A DNA stretch of 64,000 nt from Pseudomonadota bacterium (GTDB lineage Bacteria; Pseudomonadota; Gammaproteobacteria; Burkholderiales; SG8-39), in assembly GCA_025352885.1 (NCBI GenBank), contig JANXRZ010000240.1, positions 1-64,000 on the forward strand. The letters are read 5' to 3'. How positions within the stretch are numbered: the first letter of the stretch is position 1; the number at the start of each line of letters is the position of its first letter. The notes beneath the pieces are model-generated. The model was not told where the DNA came from. It did no database searches and saw only the letters and a list, made by a program, of their open reading frames with translations. A program made the translations under genes and the position numbers. Positions 44,884 to 53,333 of the stretch are shown here, piece after piece.

Positions 44884-45846
44884 TCATTCGGGCTGCATCC
44901 CGGAGGCGCGCGTGATGCGCCGGTACTCGTCGATCTGCTCTCTGGTGAAGGCGGCCAGCTCTTCGGGCGTGGACGGGTTCATGATGAACGCCTGCTTGTC
45001 CATCCCGGCAATGACGTCCGGGCGCTTCATGGCCGCGACGAATTCCTTGTTGATCCGGTCAGTGAGGTCCTTTGGCATCTTGCCCGGCCCGTACAGCGCA
45101 GCCCAGGACAAGATGGAGAATTTGGGCAGCCCGGCCTCCGCTATGGTGGGAACGTCGGGCAGGATCGGCGAGCGCTGCTTGAGCGAGGTGACCAGCGCCC
45201 GCAGCTTGCCTTCCTTGACATACGCAAGACCCGTGGTCGGCGTCGCCCAGATGAGCTGCACGCGCCCCCCGATGAGGTCGGTGACCGCGGCCGGCTCGCC
45301 TTTGTAGGGCACGTGCAGCATCTGCACGCCGGCGAGCGCGTTCATTTGCGCGAAGGAAACGATGCCCGTGGTATTGCCCGTGGCATAGGCCAGCTTCCCG
45401 GGGTTCGCCTTCGCGTAGGCAATCAGCTCGCCGAACGTCTTTGCAGGGACGCCCGCATTGGCGAAGAGGAAGAACGTGTAGCGGCCCACATCGGTGATCG
45501 GCGTGAAATCGACGACCGGATCGTAGGGCGGCGCCTTGCGCATTGCCGGCACGACTGCGATCGGGCTGTTGGTCGCCATCAGAAGCGTGTAGCCATCGGG
45601 CAGCGCCTTGGCCACCTCGGCGCCGGCAATCGCGCCGTCGGCACCCGCCTTGTTTTCGACCACGACCGTCTGGCCGACGGCCTGCGAGACCGAGTTGCCG
45701 AGGATGCGGCTGATCGTATCTGTCGCCGACCCCGCGGGAAACGGGACGATCAGCTTGATCGGCTTGTTCGGCCATTGCCCTTGCGCCGCGGCCGACGCGG
45801 CAACTGCAGACAGCGCGAGCGCCGCCACAATGCACGTGAATCTCAT
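44884..45846 (-). CDS. Bug/TctC-type periplasmic solute-binding protein (4 of 4)
   Basis: 320 aa. Signal peptide ending ASAAA|QGQWPNKP, then LIVPFPAGSATDTISRIL, AKALPDGYTLLMATN and VPYKGEPAAVTDLIGGRV. It heads a unit with the methyltransferase and FAD monooxygenase genes, which might process the imported compound. It is divergent from gnd, with 56 bp between. Confidence 0.93.
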   Translation of the reverse strand: MRFTCIVAALALSAVAASAAAQGQWPNKPIKLIVPFPAGSATDTISRILGNSVSQAVGQTVVVENKAGADGAIAGAEVAKALPDGYTLLMATNSPIAVVPAMRKAPPYDPVVDFTPITDVGRYTFFLFANAGVPAKTFGELIAYAKANPGKLAYATGNTTGIVSFAQMNALAGVQMLHVPYKGEPAAVTDLIGGRVQLIWATPTTGLAYVKEGKLRALVTSLKQRSPILPDVPTIAEAGLPKFSILSWAALYGPGKMPKDLTDRINKEFVAAMKRPDVIAGMDKQAFIMNPSTPEELAAFTREQIDEYRRITRASGMQPE

Positions 45847-45902
45847 ATGTTCCTCCTTTAATTGTGCGCGGATTATAGAATGGGTTTCACTCTGGAGGCA
45901 GC

Positions 45903-46811
45903 ATGGAAATCGGAATCGTAGGACTGGGACGCATGGGCGCGAACATGGCGCGTCGCCTGGCGCGCGGCGGTGTGCGAGTGGTGGCGTGGGACCGTGAAAA
46001 ATCGCAGTGCGACGAGATTGCGAAAGAACCGGGCGTGGAGGCCGCGGAAGGTCTCGCAGACCTCGCGGTCAAGCTCGCCGGCGAGCGCGTGATCATCATC
46101 ATGGTGCCCTCGGGCGCGCCGACACAGAGCGCGATCGACAACCTGCTGCCGCTGATTTCCAACAACGACACGCTGGTCGACGGGGGCAACTCGTTCTACA
46201 AGGACTCGATGAACCGCGCGCTCACGCTCTCGCAGCGCGGCGTGCGCTACGTCGATGCAGGCGTTTCCGGCGGCATACACGGCCTGGCCAACGGCTACTG
46301 CCTCATGCTCGGCGGAACGCCGAAGGCCATCGAGAACTTTGCGCCGTTCGCGCGCATCCTTGCGCCCGGACCGGAAACAGGGTGGCTGCATTGCGGGCAG
46401 AGCGGCTCGGGGCACTTTGCGAAAATGATCCACAACGGCATCGAGTACGGAATGATGCAGGCGCTCGGCGAAGGCTTCGCGCTCCTCGCGGGCCGCAAGG
46501 ACTTCGACATCGACCTCGCGCGGCTTGCCGAGACGTGGCGCCATGGCAGCGTCGTGCGCTCGTGGCTGCTCGACCTCACGAGCGAAGCGCTGGCCGAAGA
46601 AGAGAATCTCGCGGGCATCGCGCCTGTGGTGGCCGATTCGGGCGAAGGCCGCTGGACCGCTCTCGAAGCCATCGAACAGGGCACGCCGGCCCCGGTCATG
46701 ACGCTGGCGCTTATGAGCCGGTTCTCGAGCCAAGGCAAGGGCGGCTTCTCCGACAAGCTCCTCGCGATGATGCGCGCCAAGTTCGGAGGCCACGCGGTCA
46801 AGCGCCTCTAG
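45903..46811 (+). CDS. gnd: 6-phosphogluconate dehydrogenase, decarboxylating (short, NAD-preferring type)
   Basis: 302 aa, shorter than the 468-aa E. coli Gnd and like the YqeC/GndA class. GLGRMGANMARRLARGG binds the cofactor, GNSFYKDS and VDAGVSGGIHGLANGY form the substrate loop, and K in GHFAKMIHNGIEYGMM is catalytic. GGAGG precedes the ATG. With gntK next, gluconate would be phosphorylated and then oxidised and decarboxylated to ribulose 5-phosphate. Confidence 0.93.
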   Translation: MEIGIVGLGRMGANMARRLARGGVRVVAWDREKSQCDEIAKEPGVEAAEGLADLAVKLAGERVIIIMVPSGAPTQSAIDNLLPLISNNDTLVDGGNSFYKDSMNRALTLSQRGVRYVDAGVSGGIHGLANGYCLMLGGTPKAIENFAPFARILAPGPETGWLHCGQSGSGHFAKMIHNGIEYGMMQALGEGFALLAGRKDFDIDLARLAETWRHGSVVRSWLLDLTSEALAEEENLAGIAPVVADSGEGRWTALEAIEQGTPAPVMTLALMSRFSSQGKGGFSDKLLAMMRAKFGGHAVKRL

Positions 46812-46824
46812 CCGCTCGCATGAA

Positions 46825-46857
46825 CGTCAGCGCATGATCGTCAGCGCATGATCGTCA
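46825..46857 (+). repeat. 14-bp tandem duplication carrying the gntK start codon
   Basis: CGTCAGCGCATGAT occurs at 46825-46838 and again at 46839-46852, followed by a partial third copy (CGTCA). Each unit contains an ATGA. Reading from ATG 46820 gives MNVSA-stop, the stop overlapping ATG 46834. That gives MIVSA-stop, the stop overlapping ATG 46848, the gntK start. Confidence 0.8.
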
Positions 46858-47327
46858 TCGTGATGGGCGTGTCCGGCGCCGGCAAAACGACGGTCGGCGC
46901 TGCCCTTGCCAAAGCGTTGGCCGCGGCCTTCCTCGACGCAGACGATTTTCACCCGCCGGAGAACGTCGCCAAAATGGCCTCGGGCATTCCCCTTACAGAT
47001 GAGGATCGCTGGCCTTGGCTGGATGGCCTGAACGGCGAACTGCGAAAGCATGAGGCGGAAAGTGAGGACGCCGTGCTGGCGTGCTCGGCGCTCAAGGCCG
47101 TTTACCGATCGCGACTCATCGAAGGGCTGCCTGGAGCGCGGCTGGTTTACCTAAGCGCTTCGTACGAATCGATTTCCGAGCGGGTGGCCACGCGAAAGCA
47201 CAAATACATGCCCGCTTCGCTCTTGGAGAGCCAGTTCAGGACCCTGGAGCCGCCATCCAACGCACGCGAAATCGACGCCACGCTGCCCGTGGACGAAGTG
47301 GTTCGACGGATCGTCGCGGGTCTCTAG
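46848..47327 (+). CDS. gntK: Gluconokinase
   Basis: 159 aa, typical length. P-loop GVSGAGKTT is at residues 7-15; DADDFHPPENVAKMASGIPL and TDEDRWPWL are GntK-specific. Phosphorylates gluconate to 6-phosphogluconate, the substrate of the adjacent gnd product. Two five-codon reading frames with overlapping stop/start ATGA lie directly before it. Its TAG stop shares CTAG with the convergent DUF2237 gene. Confidence 0.95.
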   Translation: MIVIVMGVSGAGKTTVGAALAKALAAAFLDADDFHPPENVAKMASGIPLTDEDRWPWLDGLNGELRKHEAESEDAVLACSALKAVYRSRLIEGLPGARLVYLSASYESISERVATRKHKYMPASLLESQFRTLEPPSNAREIDATLPVDEVVRRIVAGL

Positions 47328-47695
47328 GAGAGGTCGAGCGCGTAGGCCTTGAGCGCTTCGAGCGGCACGAACTCGAGCACTTTGGCGTGCGTCCCTGCGA
47401 GCTTGACCGGCGGCGCCATGCCGTCGGCCAGCGCTTCCTTCCAGCGCTCGGCGCACAGGCACCAGCAGTCCCCCGGCTTCAATCCCGGGAAGCCGTAGGC
47501 CGGCATCGGCGTGGAAAGGTCGTTGCCGCGCGAGCGCGAATACTCGAGGAACTCGGCCGTCATGCTGGCGCACACCGCGTGTACGCCTAGATCCTCGGCG
47601 CCGGTTTCACAGCTCCCGCTGCGATAGAAACCGGTCAGCGGACGCGAGCAGCATTCGCTCAGCGGCTCGCCGTATACGTTCAGTTGGCTCGGCAT
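47324..47695 (-). CDS. DUF2237 protein
   Basis: 123 aa, rich in Cys and Trp. NVYGEPLSECCSRPLTGFYR, EDLGVHAVCASMTAEFLEY and FPGLKPGDCWCLCAERWKEA are the DUF2237 pattern. The function is unknown. The start at 47695 (MPSQLNVYGEPL) with GGAGAGG upstream is preferred over 47797, which would run into the ggt 3' end. The ggt gene lies just upstream on the same strand. Confidence 0.87.
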   Translation of the reverse strand: MPSQLNVYGEPLSECCSRPLTGFYRSGSCETGAEDLGVHAVCASMTAEFLEYSRSRGNDLSTPMPAYGFPGLKPGDCWCLCAERWKEALADGMAPPVKLAGTHAKVLEFVPLEALKAYALDLS

Positions 47696-47720
47696 GTCCT
47701 CTCCATGGGTAAACGGTTGT

Positions 47721-49451
47721 TCATTCGCCTCGCGCCACGCCTTCGCGACGCGGGTCGGCTCCGCCGCGCCATCCTTCTCTGGTGCGCTCGATGCCATGCA
47801 ATCCGCTGGTCTGCGGCGAAAAATTCAGTGTATGACCGCGCTTTTCGAGCGCGTCGGCCAGGTCCTCGTAGGCCGACCCCCGCTCGATGAAGGTCGGGCC
47901 ATAGGCTGCGCCAAAATTCGGCAGCGCGATCGCCGCCTGCATGTCGAGCCGCCAGTCGAGCAGTCCCACCAGTGTCTTGGCCACGTAGTTGATGATCGCG
48001 GGACCGCCGGGCGAGCCGACCACCGCCTGCAACCGTCCCTCGCGATCGAACACGAACGTCGGCGCCATCGAACTGCGCGGGCGCTTGCCCGGCTCGACGC
48101 GATTTGCTGCGGGGCGGCCTTCGAACTCGGGCGAAAAAGCAAAATCCGTCATTTGGTTGTTGAGCAGGAAGCCGCGCACCATGATGCGGCTGCCGAACTG
48201 GCTTTCGATGGTCGTGGTCAGGGCCACTGCATTGCCTTGGCCGTCGACGATGGAGACATGGCTGGTGCCTGCGACCTCGGTATCGGGCGCGTCCGCCCAG
48301 GCAACGGCGCCGTGCGGCTCCCCCGCACGCGCAGCGCCCATCGTGCGTTCGCCGATCAGGGCAGCCCGCCCGTTCAGGTAGGCAGGATCGAGGAGGCCCG
48401 CGACCGGCTGGGGCACGAAGTCTGGATCGGCGATGTAGCGCAGGCGGTCGGCATAAGCGAGCCGCCCGGCTTCTGCGAAGAGGTGCACGGCGAGCTCCGA
48501 GCCCGGTGCCGCGCGCTCGAACCCGACCCTCTCCAACGTGCCGAGCAGCTCGAGCACCGACACGCTGCCCGAGCTTGGCGGCCCCATGCCACAGATGCGG
48601 ACCTCGCGATAGCCGCCGCATACCGGCGCCCTTTCCTTTGCCTCGTAGCGTGCGAGGTCCTCGATCGAAAGGTCGCCGGGGCGCACATGCCCACGTACGG
48701 CAGCAACGATTTCCGCCGCGATCGGGCCGCGATAAAACGCCTCGGCGCCGCCGGATGCGATCTGCGCGAGGGTCTTGGCGTACTCGAGGTTCACGAGGAT
48801 CGCGCCCGGCTTCCTGGCTTTGCCCGACGCATCGTAAAAAAGCGCGCGCGCTGCGGGATCCTTCGCAAGGCTCGATTCGCCTGCGAGCAGGAGGCCCAGC
48901 CTGCGCGGCATCGGGAACCCGTTGGTCGCGAGGCGAAGCGCCGGCTCGAAAAGGCGCGGCCAGGCCAGCCGCCCATGCCGGCGATGCGTTAGCTCGAGCG
49001 CCCGCAACGCGCCCGGCGTGCCGACCGCAAGCCCGCTCGCCACGGCGGAATAGCGATCGAGCGGCCGTCCAGCGGGATCGACGAAGCGAACGGGCTTCGC
49101 GGCCTGTGGTGCCGTTTCGCGCCCGTCATACGAGCGCACGACGCGCTCCTTCGCATCCCAGTGCAGCAAGAACAGGCCGCCGCCGATCCCGGAAGATTGC
49201 GGCTCCACCAATCCGAGCACCAGTTGAACCGCAATCGCCGCATCGACCGCGCTGCCGCCCGCGCGGAGGATCTCGACACCAGCGTCGACCGCAAGCGGGT
49301 TCGCTGCCACGACCATGAAGCGCTTCGTGACGACCGCCTTTTTCGCCTCGAAACCGGTTGCCCCTTCGGGCTGAAGCAAGCCTTGCGCGAGCGCGCACGG
49401 CGCCAGCATTAAAAGCAGTCCGGCAACGATCCCGTTTTTGAGCGCCCTCAT
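47721..49451 (-). CDS. ggt: Gamma-glutamyltransferase
   Basis: 576 aa, periplasmic N-terminal-nucleophile hydrolase. Signal peptide GIVAGLLLMLAPCALA. Large subunit with GIGGGLFLLHW; cleavage before T396 in AGTSHVSIVDGQGNAVALT frees the catalytic Thr of the small subunit. MGPPSSG and FLLNNQMTDF are family motifs. It hydrolyses or transfers gamma-glutamyl groups, as from glutathione. Its ATG overlaps the stop of the MFS gene (ATGA). Extension of the frame to 50306 is out-of-frame noise over that gene. Confidence 0.94.
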   Translation of the reverse strand: MRALKNGIVAGLLLMLAPCALAQGLLQPEGATGFEAKKAVVTKRFMVVAANPLAVDAGVEILRAGGSAVDAAIAVQLVLGLVEPQSSGIGGGLFLLHWDAKERVVRSYDGRETAPQAAKPVRFVDPAGRPLDRYSAVASGLAVGTPGALRALELTHRRHGRLAWPRLFEPALRLATNGFPMPRRLGLLLAGESSLAKDPAARALFYDASGKARKPGAILVNLEYAKTLAQIASGGAEAFYRGPIAAEIVAAVRGHVRPGDLSIEDLARYEAKERAPVCGGYREVRICGMGPPSSGSVSVLELLGTLERVGFERAAPGSELAVHLFAEAGRLAYADRLRYIADPDFVPQPVAGLLDPAYLNGRAALIGERTMGAARAGEPHGAVAWADAPDTEVAGTSHVSIVDGQGNAVALTTTIESQFGSRIMVRGFLLNNQMTDFAFSPEFEGRPAANRVEPGKRPRSSMAPTFVFDREGRLQAVVGSPGGPAIINYVAKTLVGLLDWRLDMQAAIALPNFGAAYGPTFIERGSAYEDLADALEKRGHTLNFSPQTSGLHGIERTREGWRGGADPRREGVARGE

Positions 49452-50572
49452 CGCTCGATTATCCACAATGCGGCGCCCCCTGCGGCCAGCGCGGCGGCCG
49501 CAACCACAAGCGAAGGGCCGAATCCGCCAAGCCATACGACCAGGTAACCGGCGAACGGCGGCCCGATCAATTGCCCGAACCCGAACGAAGCGGTGAGCGC
49601 ACCCATCAGGGGCGCCGCGCTCGTGCGCATCTGTCCGGCCAGGGCGCGCGCACGGTGAAGCGTGAGAAGGGTGATTGCGACGAAGGCCAGACCCAGCAGC
49701 AGGCTTCCGATTGCAAGGCCGATCGCATTGGGAACCACGACCGGCACGATGACGCCCAGCGCTTCGACGAAAAAACAGCCGATCAGCGCGCCCGATGCGC
49801 TCGTGCCCGTAAACCGGCCGAGAAGAAGGGTGCCGGCCAGTGCCGCTGCGCCGAACATCGGCCAGAACCACCCCGATGCGAACGCTCCGCCCAGCAGGTC
49901 GCGCGCAATCACCGGCATGAACGTACCTGGAATGATGTAGCCGAAGCCGTAGAGCCCGTAAGCAACGATCAGCGTCCAGGCGGCACGGTTCCAACGACGG
50001 CTGGTGGTCTCGCCTCCAGGCGCCAAGGTCGCGTCGTGCGCCGGGCCGAACGCCTTCCAGCACAGCGCCGTCGCGATAAGGCTTGCGCTGCCGAACGCTA
50101 TCCAGATCGAGGACGAGTCCATCCCCGCAGCGGTCAGCGCAAGGCACGCAAGGCCGGTGGCGATGATGCCGCACCCCACTCCGCCGAACACGATGCCGAA
50201 GAGCCGCGGGGAACCGGCGCGAGTCAGGCGCTCCAGGCTGATCGCAGCTGCGTAGACGAGCACCCACGCGCTCGCGACGCCGCTTGCAAAGCGCAGCACC
50301 CACCACAGTGCAAATCCGCTCACCAGGCCAACGGCAAGCGTGAGGACACCGGTCGCGACAAGACCAGAGCGGACCATGAGCGACGGTCGCGCCGTCACCC
50401 AGATCGTGGCGAGCGCGCCGACGAGATACCCGAGGTAATTGGCGAAGGCCAGCCAGCTGCCTTCGGTGAGCGTCAGTCCGGAATCGGCCTGCATGAGCGG
50501 CAGGAGCGGCGTAAACGCAAACCGCCCGACACCCATGGCGACGGCGAGGGCCACCAGCCCGGAAAGCGCCAC
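49448..50572 (-). CDS. MFS transporter, YbfB/YjiJ family
   Basis: 374 aa with eleven or twelve membrane segments. The N-terminus (AMGVGRFAFTPLLPLMQ) and LAFANYLGYLVGALA are the YbfB/YjiJ signature; GFGQLIGPPFAGYL comes near the end. The start is GTG. Translational coupling to ggt suggests the transporter handles a product or substrate of the gamma-glutamyltransferase, such as an amino acid or peptide (inference). Confidence 0.88.
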   Translation of the reverse strand: MALSGLVALAVAMGVGRFAFTPLLPLMQADSGLTLTEGSWLAFANYLGYLVGALATIWVTARPSLMVRSGLVATGVLTLAVGLVSGFALWWVLRFASGVASAWVLVYAAAISLERLTRAGSPRLFGIVFGGVGCGIIATGLACLALTAAGMDSSSIWIAFGSASLIATALCWKAFGPAHDATLAPGGETTSRRWNRAAWTLIVAYGLYGFGYIIPGTFMPVIARDLLGGAFASGWFWPMFGAAALAGTLLLGRFTGTSASGALIGCFFVEALGVIVPVVVPNAIGLAIGSLLLGLAFVAITLLTLHRARALAGQMRTSAAPLMGALTASFGFGQLIGPPFAGYLVVWLGGFGPSLVVAAAALAAGGAALWIIER

Positions 50573-50600
50573 CCGTCGAGGAGACGCCTCCCGAGCGGAA

Positions 50601-51500
50601 CTAGGCGGGCGCGGCCTGTTCAGCGTCGTCGACCGGCTGGCGCCGGCGCTCGTCGCCGATCAGCCGCTCGCGCAGGATCTTCGACAGGTAGTCGATGGCG
50701 TAGACCGTCACGATCACCACCATGATGATGAGGCAGGCCTCCTGCAGTTCATAGGCACGCAGCCGGTCGGCGAGGAGGAACCCGATCCCGCCCGCCCCGA
50801 CGATGCCGAGGATAGAAGCCGAGCGCACGTTGTGCTCGAACATGTAGAGCGTGTTCGACAGCATCATCGGCAGCACCTGCGGCAGCACGCCGAAGCGTAT
50901 GCGCTGCAACCCGTTGCCGCCCGCTGCGACAATGCCGTCGACCTGCTTTTTCTCGAGGTTCTCGATCGCCTCGGAATACAGCTTGATGAACGTCCCGGTC
51001 TCCACGATTGCGATGGCCATGATTCCCGCGAGCGGACCCAGGCCGATCGCGCGAACGAAGATCAATGCCCAGATGAGGTAGTCGAAGGAGCGCAGCAGGT
51101 CGGCAAACCGGCGGGTGCCGAACTGCACGGGCCGCGAGCGCATCATGTTTTTCGCGGCGAAAAAGCTCAAGGGGAAGGCGATCAGCGCCCCCGTCAGGGT
51201 GCCGAGGAAAGCCATGGCAATCGTCTCACCCATGACTTTCAGGATCATCGGCAGGCTATCCCAGCCGGTGGGCGGAAAGAGCTGCGCGACGACCACGGAG
51301 GCGAACTTCGTCAGGCCGTGGAGGAAATTCGTCGAAAGGAAGCCGAACCGGTACAGGCAGTACACCGTCAGCGCGGCGGCACATGCGCCGAGCAGCCATT
51401 GGCGCACCCGCTCGGCCGGATCGGGCGAGAAGGCACCCGGCAGGCGTTCGCGCTCGGCGGCGATGTCGGCCGGGGTAAGGTCGGCGAGGCGCACGGTCAT
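50601..51500 (-). CDS. phnE: Phosphonate-type ABC transporter permease (second PhnE)
   Basis: 299 aa, six membrane segments. The EAA loop is AAGGNGLQRIRFGVLPQVLPM, with VRSASILGIVGAGGIGFLL, as in PhnE. The start at 51500 (MTVRLADLTPADI) leaves 7 bp after the first permease gene. The two PhnE copies probably form a heterodimeric channel. Confidence 0.93.
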   Translation of the reverse strand: MTVRLADLTPADIAAERERLPGAFSPDPAERVRQWLLGACAAALTVYCLYRFGFLSTNFLHGLTKFASVVVAQLFPPTGWDSLPMILKVMGETIAMAFLGTLTGALIAFPLSFFAAKNMMRSRPVQFGTRRFADLLRSFDYLIWALIFVRAIGLGPLAGIMAIAIVETGTFIKLYSEAIENLEKKQVDGIVAAGGNGLQRIRFGVLPQVLPMMLSNTLYMFEHNVRSASILGIVGAGGIGFLLADRLRAYELQEACLIIMVVIVTVYAIDYLSKILRERLIGDERRRQPVDDAEQAAPA

Positions 51501-51507
51501 TGCGCGG

Positions 51508-52389
51508 TCATCGCGAAAAGCTCGCCTTTCCGATCGCACTGTGGCGGAACTTTTCGCTCAGCATGTCGATGGCCATGATGGTGGCGACGATGATCAGCAG
51601 GATCGCCCCCGCATCGGAAAAATAAAGCAGCTGCACGGAGGTGAAGAGGTCGTGTCCGATGCCGCCCGCCCCGACGAACCCGACGATCGTCGCGCTGCGC
51701 ACGTTCAGCTCCATGCGCCAGAACGTGTACGACATGTAATTGGGGATCACCTGCGGCAGCACGGCGAAGCGGATCTCCTGCCACCACGTGCCGCCGGCTG
51801 CGCGGATCCCGTCTATCGGCAGGGGGCTGATGTTCTCGTTCACCTCGGCGAAGAGCTTGCCCTGCGCGCCGATCGTGTGGACCATGATCGCAAGCACGCC
51901 GGCCAGCGGCCCGATCCCGAACGCGATGATGAAGAGGAGCGCCCAGACGATGTCCGGCACCGTGCGCGCGATTTCGAGGACCCGGCGCGTCGTCCAGTAG
52001 GTCAGGTAGCTGCCGGCGAGATTACGGGCGGCAAAGAAGCTGAGCAGGCCGCCAATCGTCGTGCCAAGGATGGTCGCGAGCCATGCCATCAGCAGCGTGT
52101 TCAGGAGGCTGTCCATCCACTTGCCGATGTCCCAGTACCACTCCGCGAGGTCTTTGCCGAATGTCGCATAGCCGATCGGCGGGATGAGCTTGGCAAGGAA
52201 ATCCGTCGTTCGCGGCAGGCCCTCGACCAACCGGCCGATGTCGAACTTGGCCGTGATGCCGGCGGCCACGAGGCAGGCGATGAACGCCACGGCGAACACC
52301 GAAGCGTAGACCCGCTTCGTGCGCCGGTAAGCGGCATACTCTTCGGAAAAACGCGCGGCCGCGCCGCGCGGGATTGCGACTGCGCTCAC
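51508..52389 (-). CDS. phnE: Phosphonate-type ABC transporter permease (first PhnE)
   Basis: 293 aa. The EAA loop lies in AAGGTWWQEIRFAVLPQVIP, followed by VRSATIVGFVGAGGIGHDL. The GTG start overlaps the phnD stop (GTGA). It resembles its neighbour across the core but differs at the N-terminus, in keeping with an old duplication. Confidence 0.93.
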   Translation of the reverse strand: MSAVAIPRGAAARFSEEYAAYRRTKRVYASVFAVAFIACLVAAGITAKFDIGRLVEGLPRTTDFLAKLIPPIGYATFGKDLAEWYWDIGKWMDSLLNTLLMAWLATILGTTIGGLLSFFAARNLAGSYLTYWTTRRVLEIARTVPDIVWALLFIIAFGIGPLAGVLAIMVHTIGAQGKLFAEVNENISPLPIDGIRAAGGTWWQEIRFAVLPQVIPNYMSYTFWRMELNVRSATIVGFVGAGGIGHDLFTSVQLLYFSDAGAILLIIVATIMAIDMLSEKFRHSAIGKASFSR

Positions 52390-53318
52390 CGGGCCTTGCG
52401 TTTGCGCGCTTCGCGGTCGTCCACCGCAGCCTGGCAGATCAAAGCGTAGTCCTTGTGCGACACGGGCACCATGCCGCCGGTCTTGCCTTGGGCAACGGCC
52501 TCGGCGAGGCTCATGTCGACGGCTTTCAGGCCGGTGAACAATTTGAGAATGTCCGCCCGCATTTCGGGAGGGACGTCCTTGCGGATCACGACAGGCGGCG
52601 AAGGCAGCGGGTCGGAGGTCCAGATGACCCGGATGTCGTCGCGCTTGAGCAGGCCCTTGGTCATCATTTGCCGCAGGTTGCCGAAGTCGTCGTTCTTGGA
52701 CGTCCAGGTGAACGCGGCGTCATAGGTGCCCTTCAGCACCCCGAGCACGCTCTGCGGGTGGCCGCCCGAGAGCGGGCTTTTGAAATACTCGTCCACGGGC
52801 TTCCCCATGGCGCGAAAAGCCGCGGTCGGGATCAGGTATCCCGAGCCCGACAACGGGTCGGTGCGCGCAACGACCTTGCCCTTGAGGTCTTCTATCGTCT
52901 TGTAGGGACTGTCGGTTCGCACAACGATGATTGCGTTGTAGCCCATCGTGCCGTCAGGGAGCGACGCAGCCACCAGCGGTTCCACCGCGCCCTTGCTGTC
53001 CGATGCCGTCTGGCAATAACTGAACCCCGAAAGCCATGCAAGGTTGATCTGGCCGGCAATCAGCGCGTTCATGACGCCCGAATAATCCGTTGCCTGGTAA
53101 AGCTCCCATTTCACGCCGGTCTGCTTTTCGGCGTGGTGCAGGAAGCCGTCCATGGTCTTGGTGGTCGAGGTTTGCGTCTCGACCGGGATGACGCCGTATT
53201 TCACGACGGGGTATTTTTTCTGCCATTGTGCGAGGGCACTGCCGGCCTGCGCCAACGAGACCAGCATGGCGGCCAACAGGAACGCGGAGGGAAGTCTGCG
53301 CACAGGTGAGTCGTTCAT
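52386..53318 (-). CDS. phnD: Phosphate/phosphite/phosphonate-type ABC transporter substrate-binding protein
   Basis: 310 aa. Signal peptide PSAFLLAAMLVSLAQAGSALA. YGVIPVETQTSTTK, GQINLAWLSGFSYCQ and the anion-binding loop DPLSGSGYLIPTAAF fit the PhnD/PtxB-like fold. The loop has Gly where phosphonate-binding relatives carry a second hydroxyl (S-T-S), so the ligand may not be a simple phosphonate (inference). It lies 15 bp after phnC. Confidence 0.9.
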   Translation of the reverse strand: MNDSPVRRLPSAFLLAAMLVSLAQAGSALAQWQKKYPVVKYGVIPVETQTSTTKTMDGFLHHAEKQTGVKWELYQATDYSGVMNALIAGQINLAWLSGFSYCQTASDSKGAVEPLVAASLPDGTMGYNAIIVVRTDSPYKTIEDLKGKVVARTDPLSGSGYLIPTAAFRAMGKPVDEYFKSPLSGGHPQSVLGVLKGTYDAAFTWTSKNDDFGNLRQMMTKGLLKRDDIRVIWTSDPLPSPPVVIRKDVPPEMRADILKLFTGLKAVDMSLAEAVAQGKTGGMVPVSHKDYALICQAAVDDREARKRKAR

Positions 53319-53333
53319 TTCGGGTGTCTCCTT

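Noticed and set aside
49452-50306. Extension of ggt to an 861-aa fusion
   Set aside because: The extra part is out-of-frame sequence over the MFS gene, and a proper signal peptide starts at 49451.
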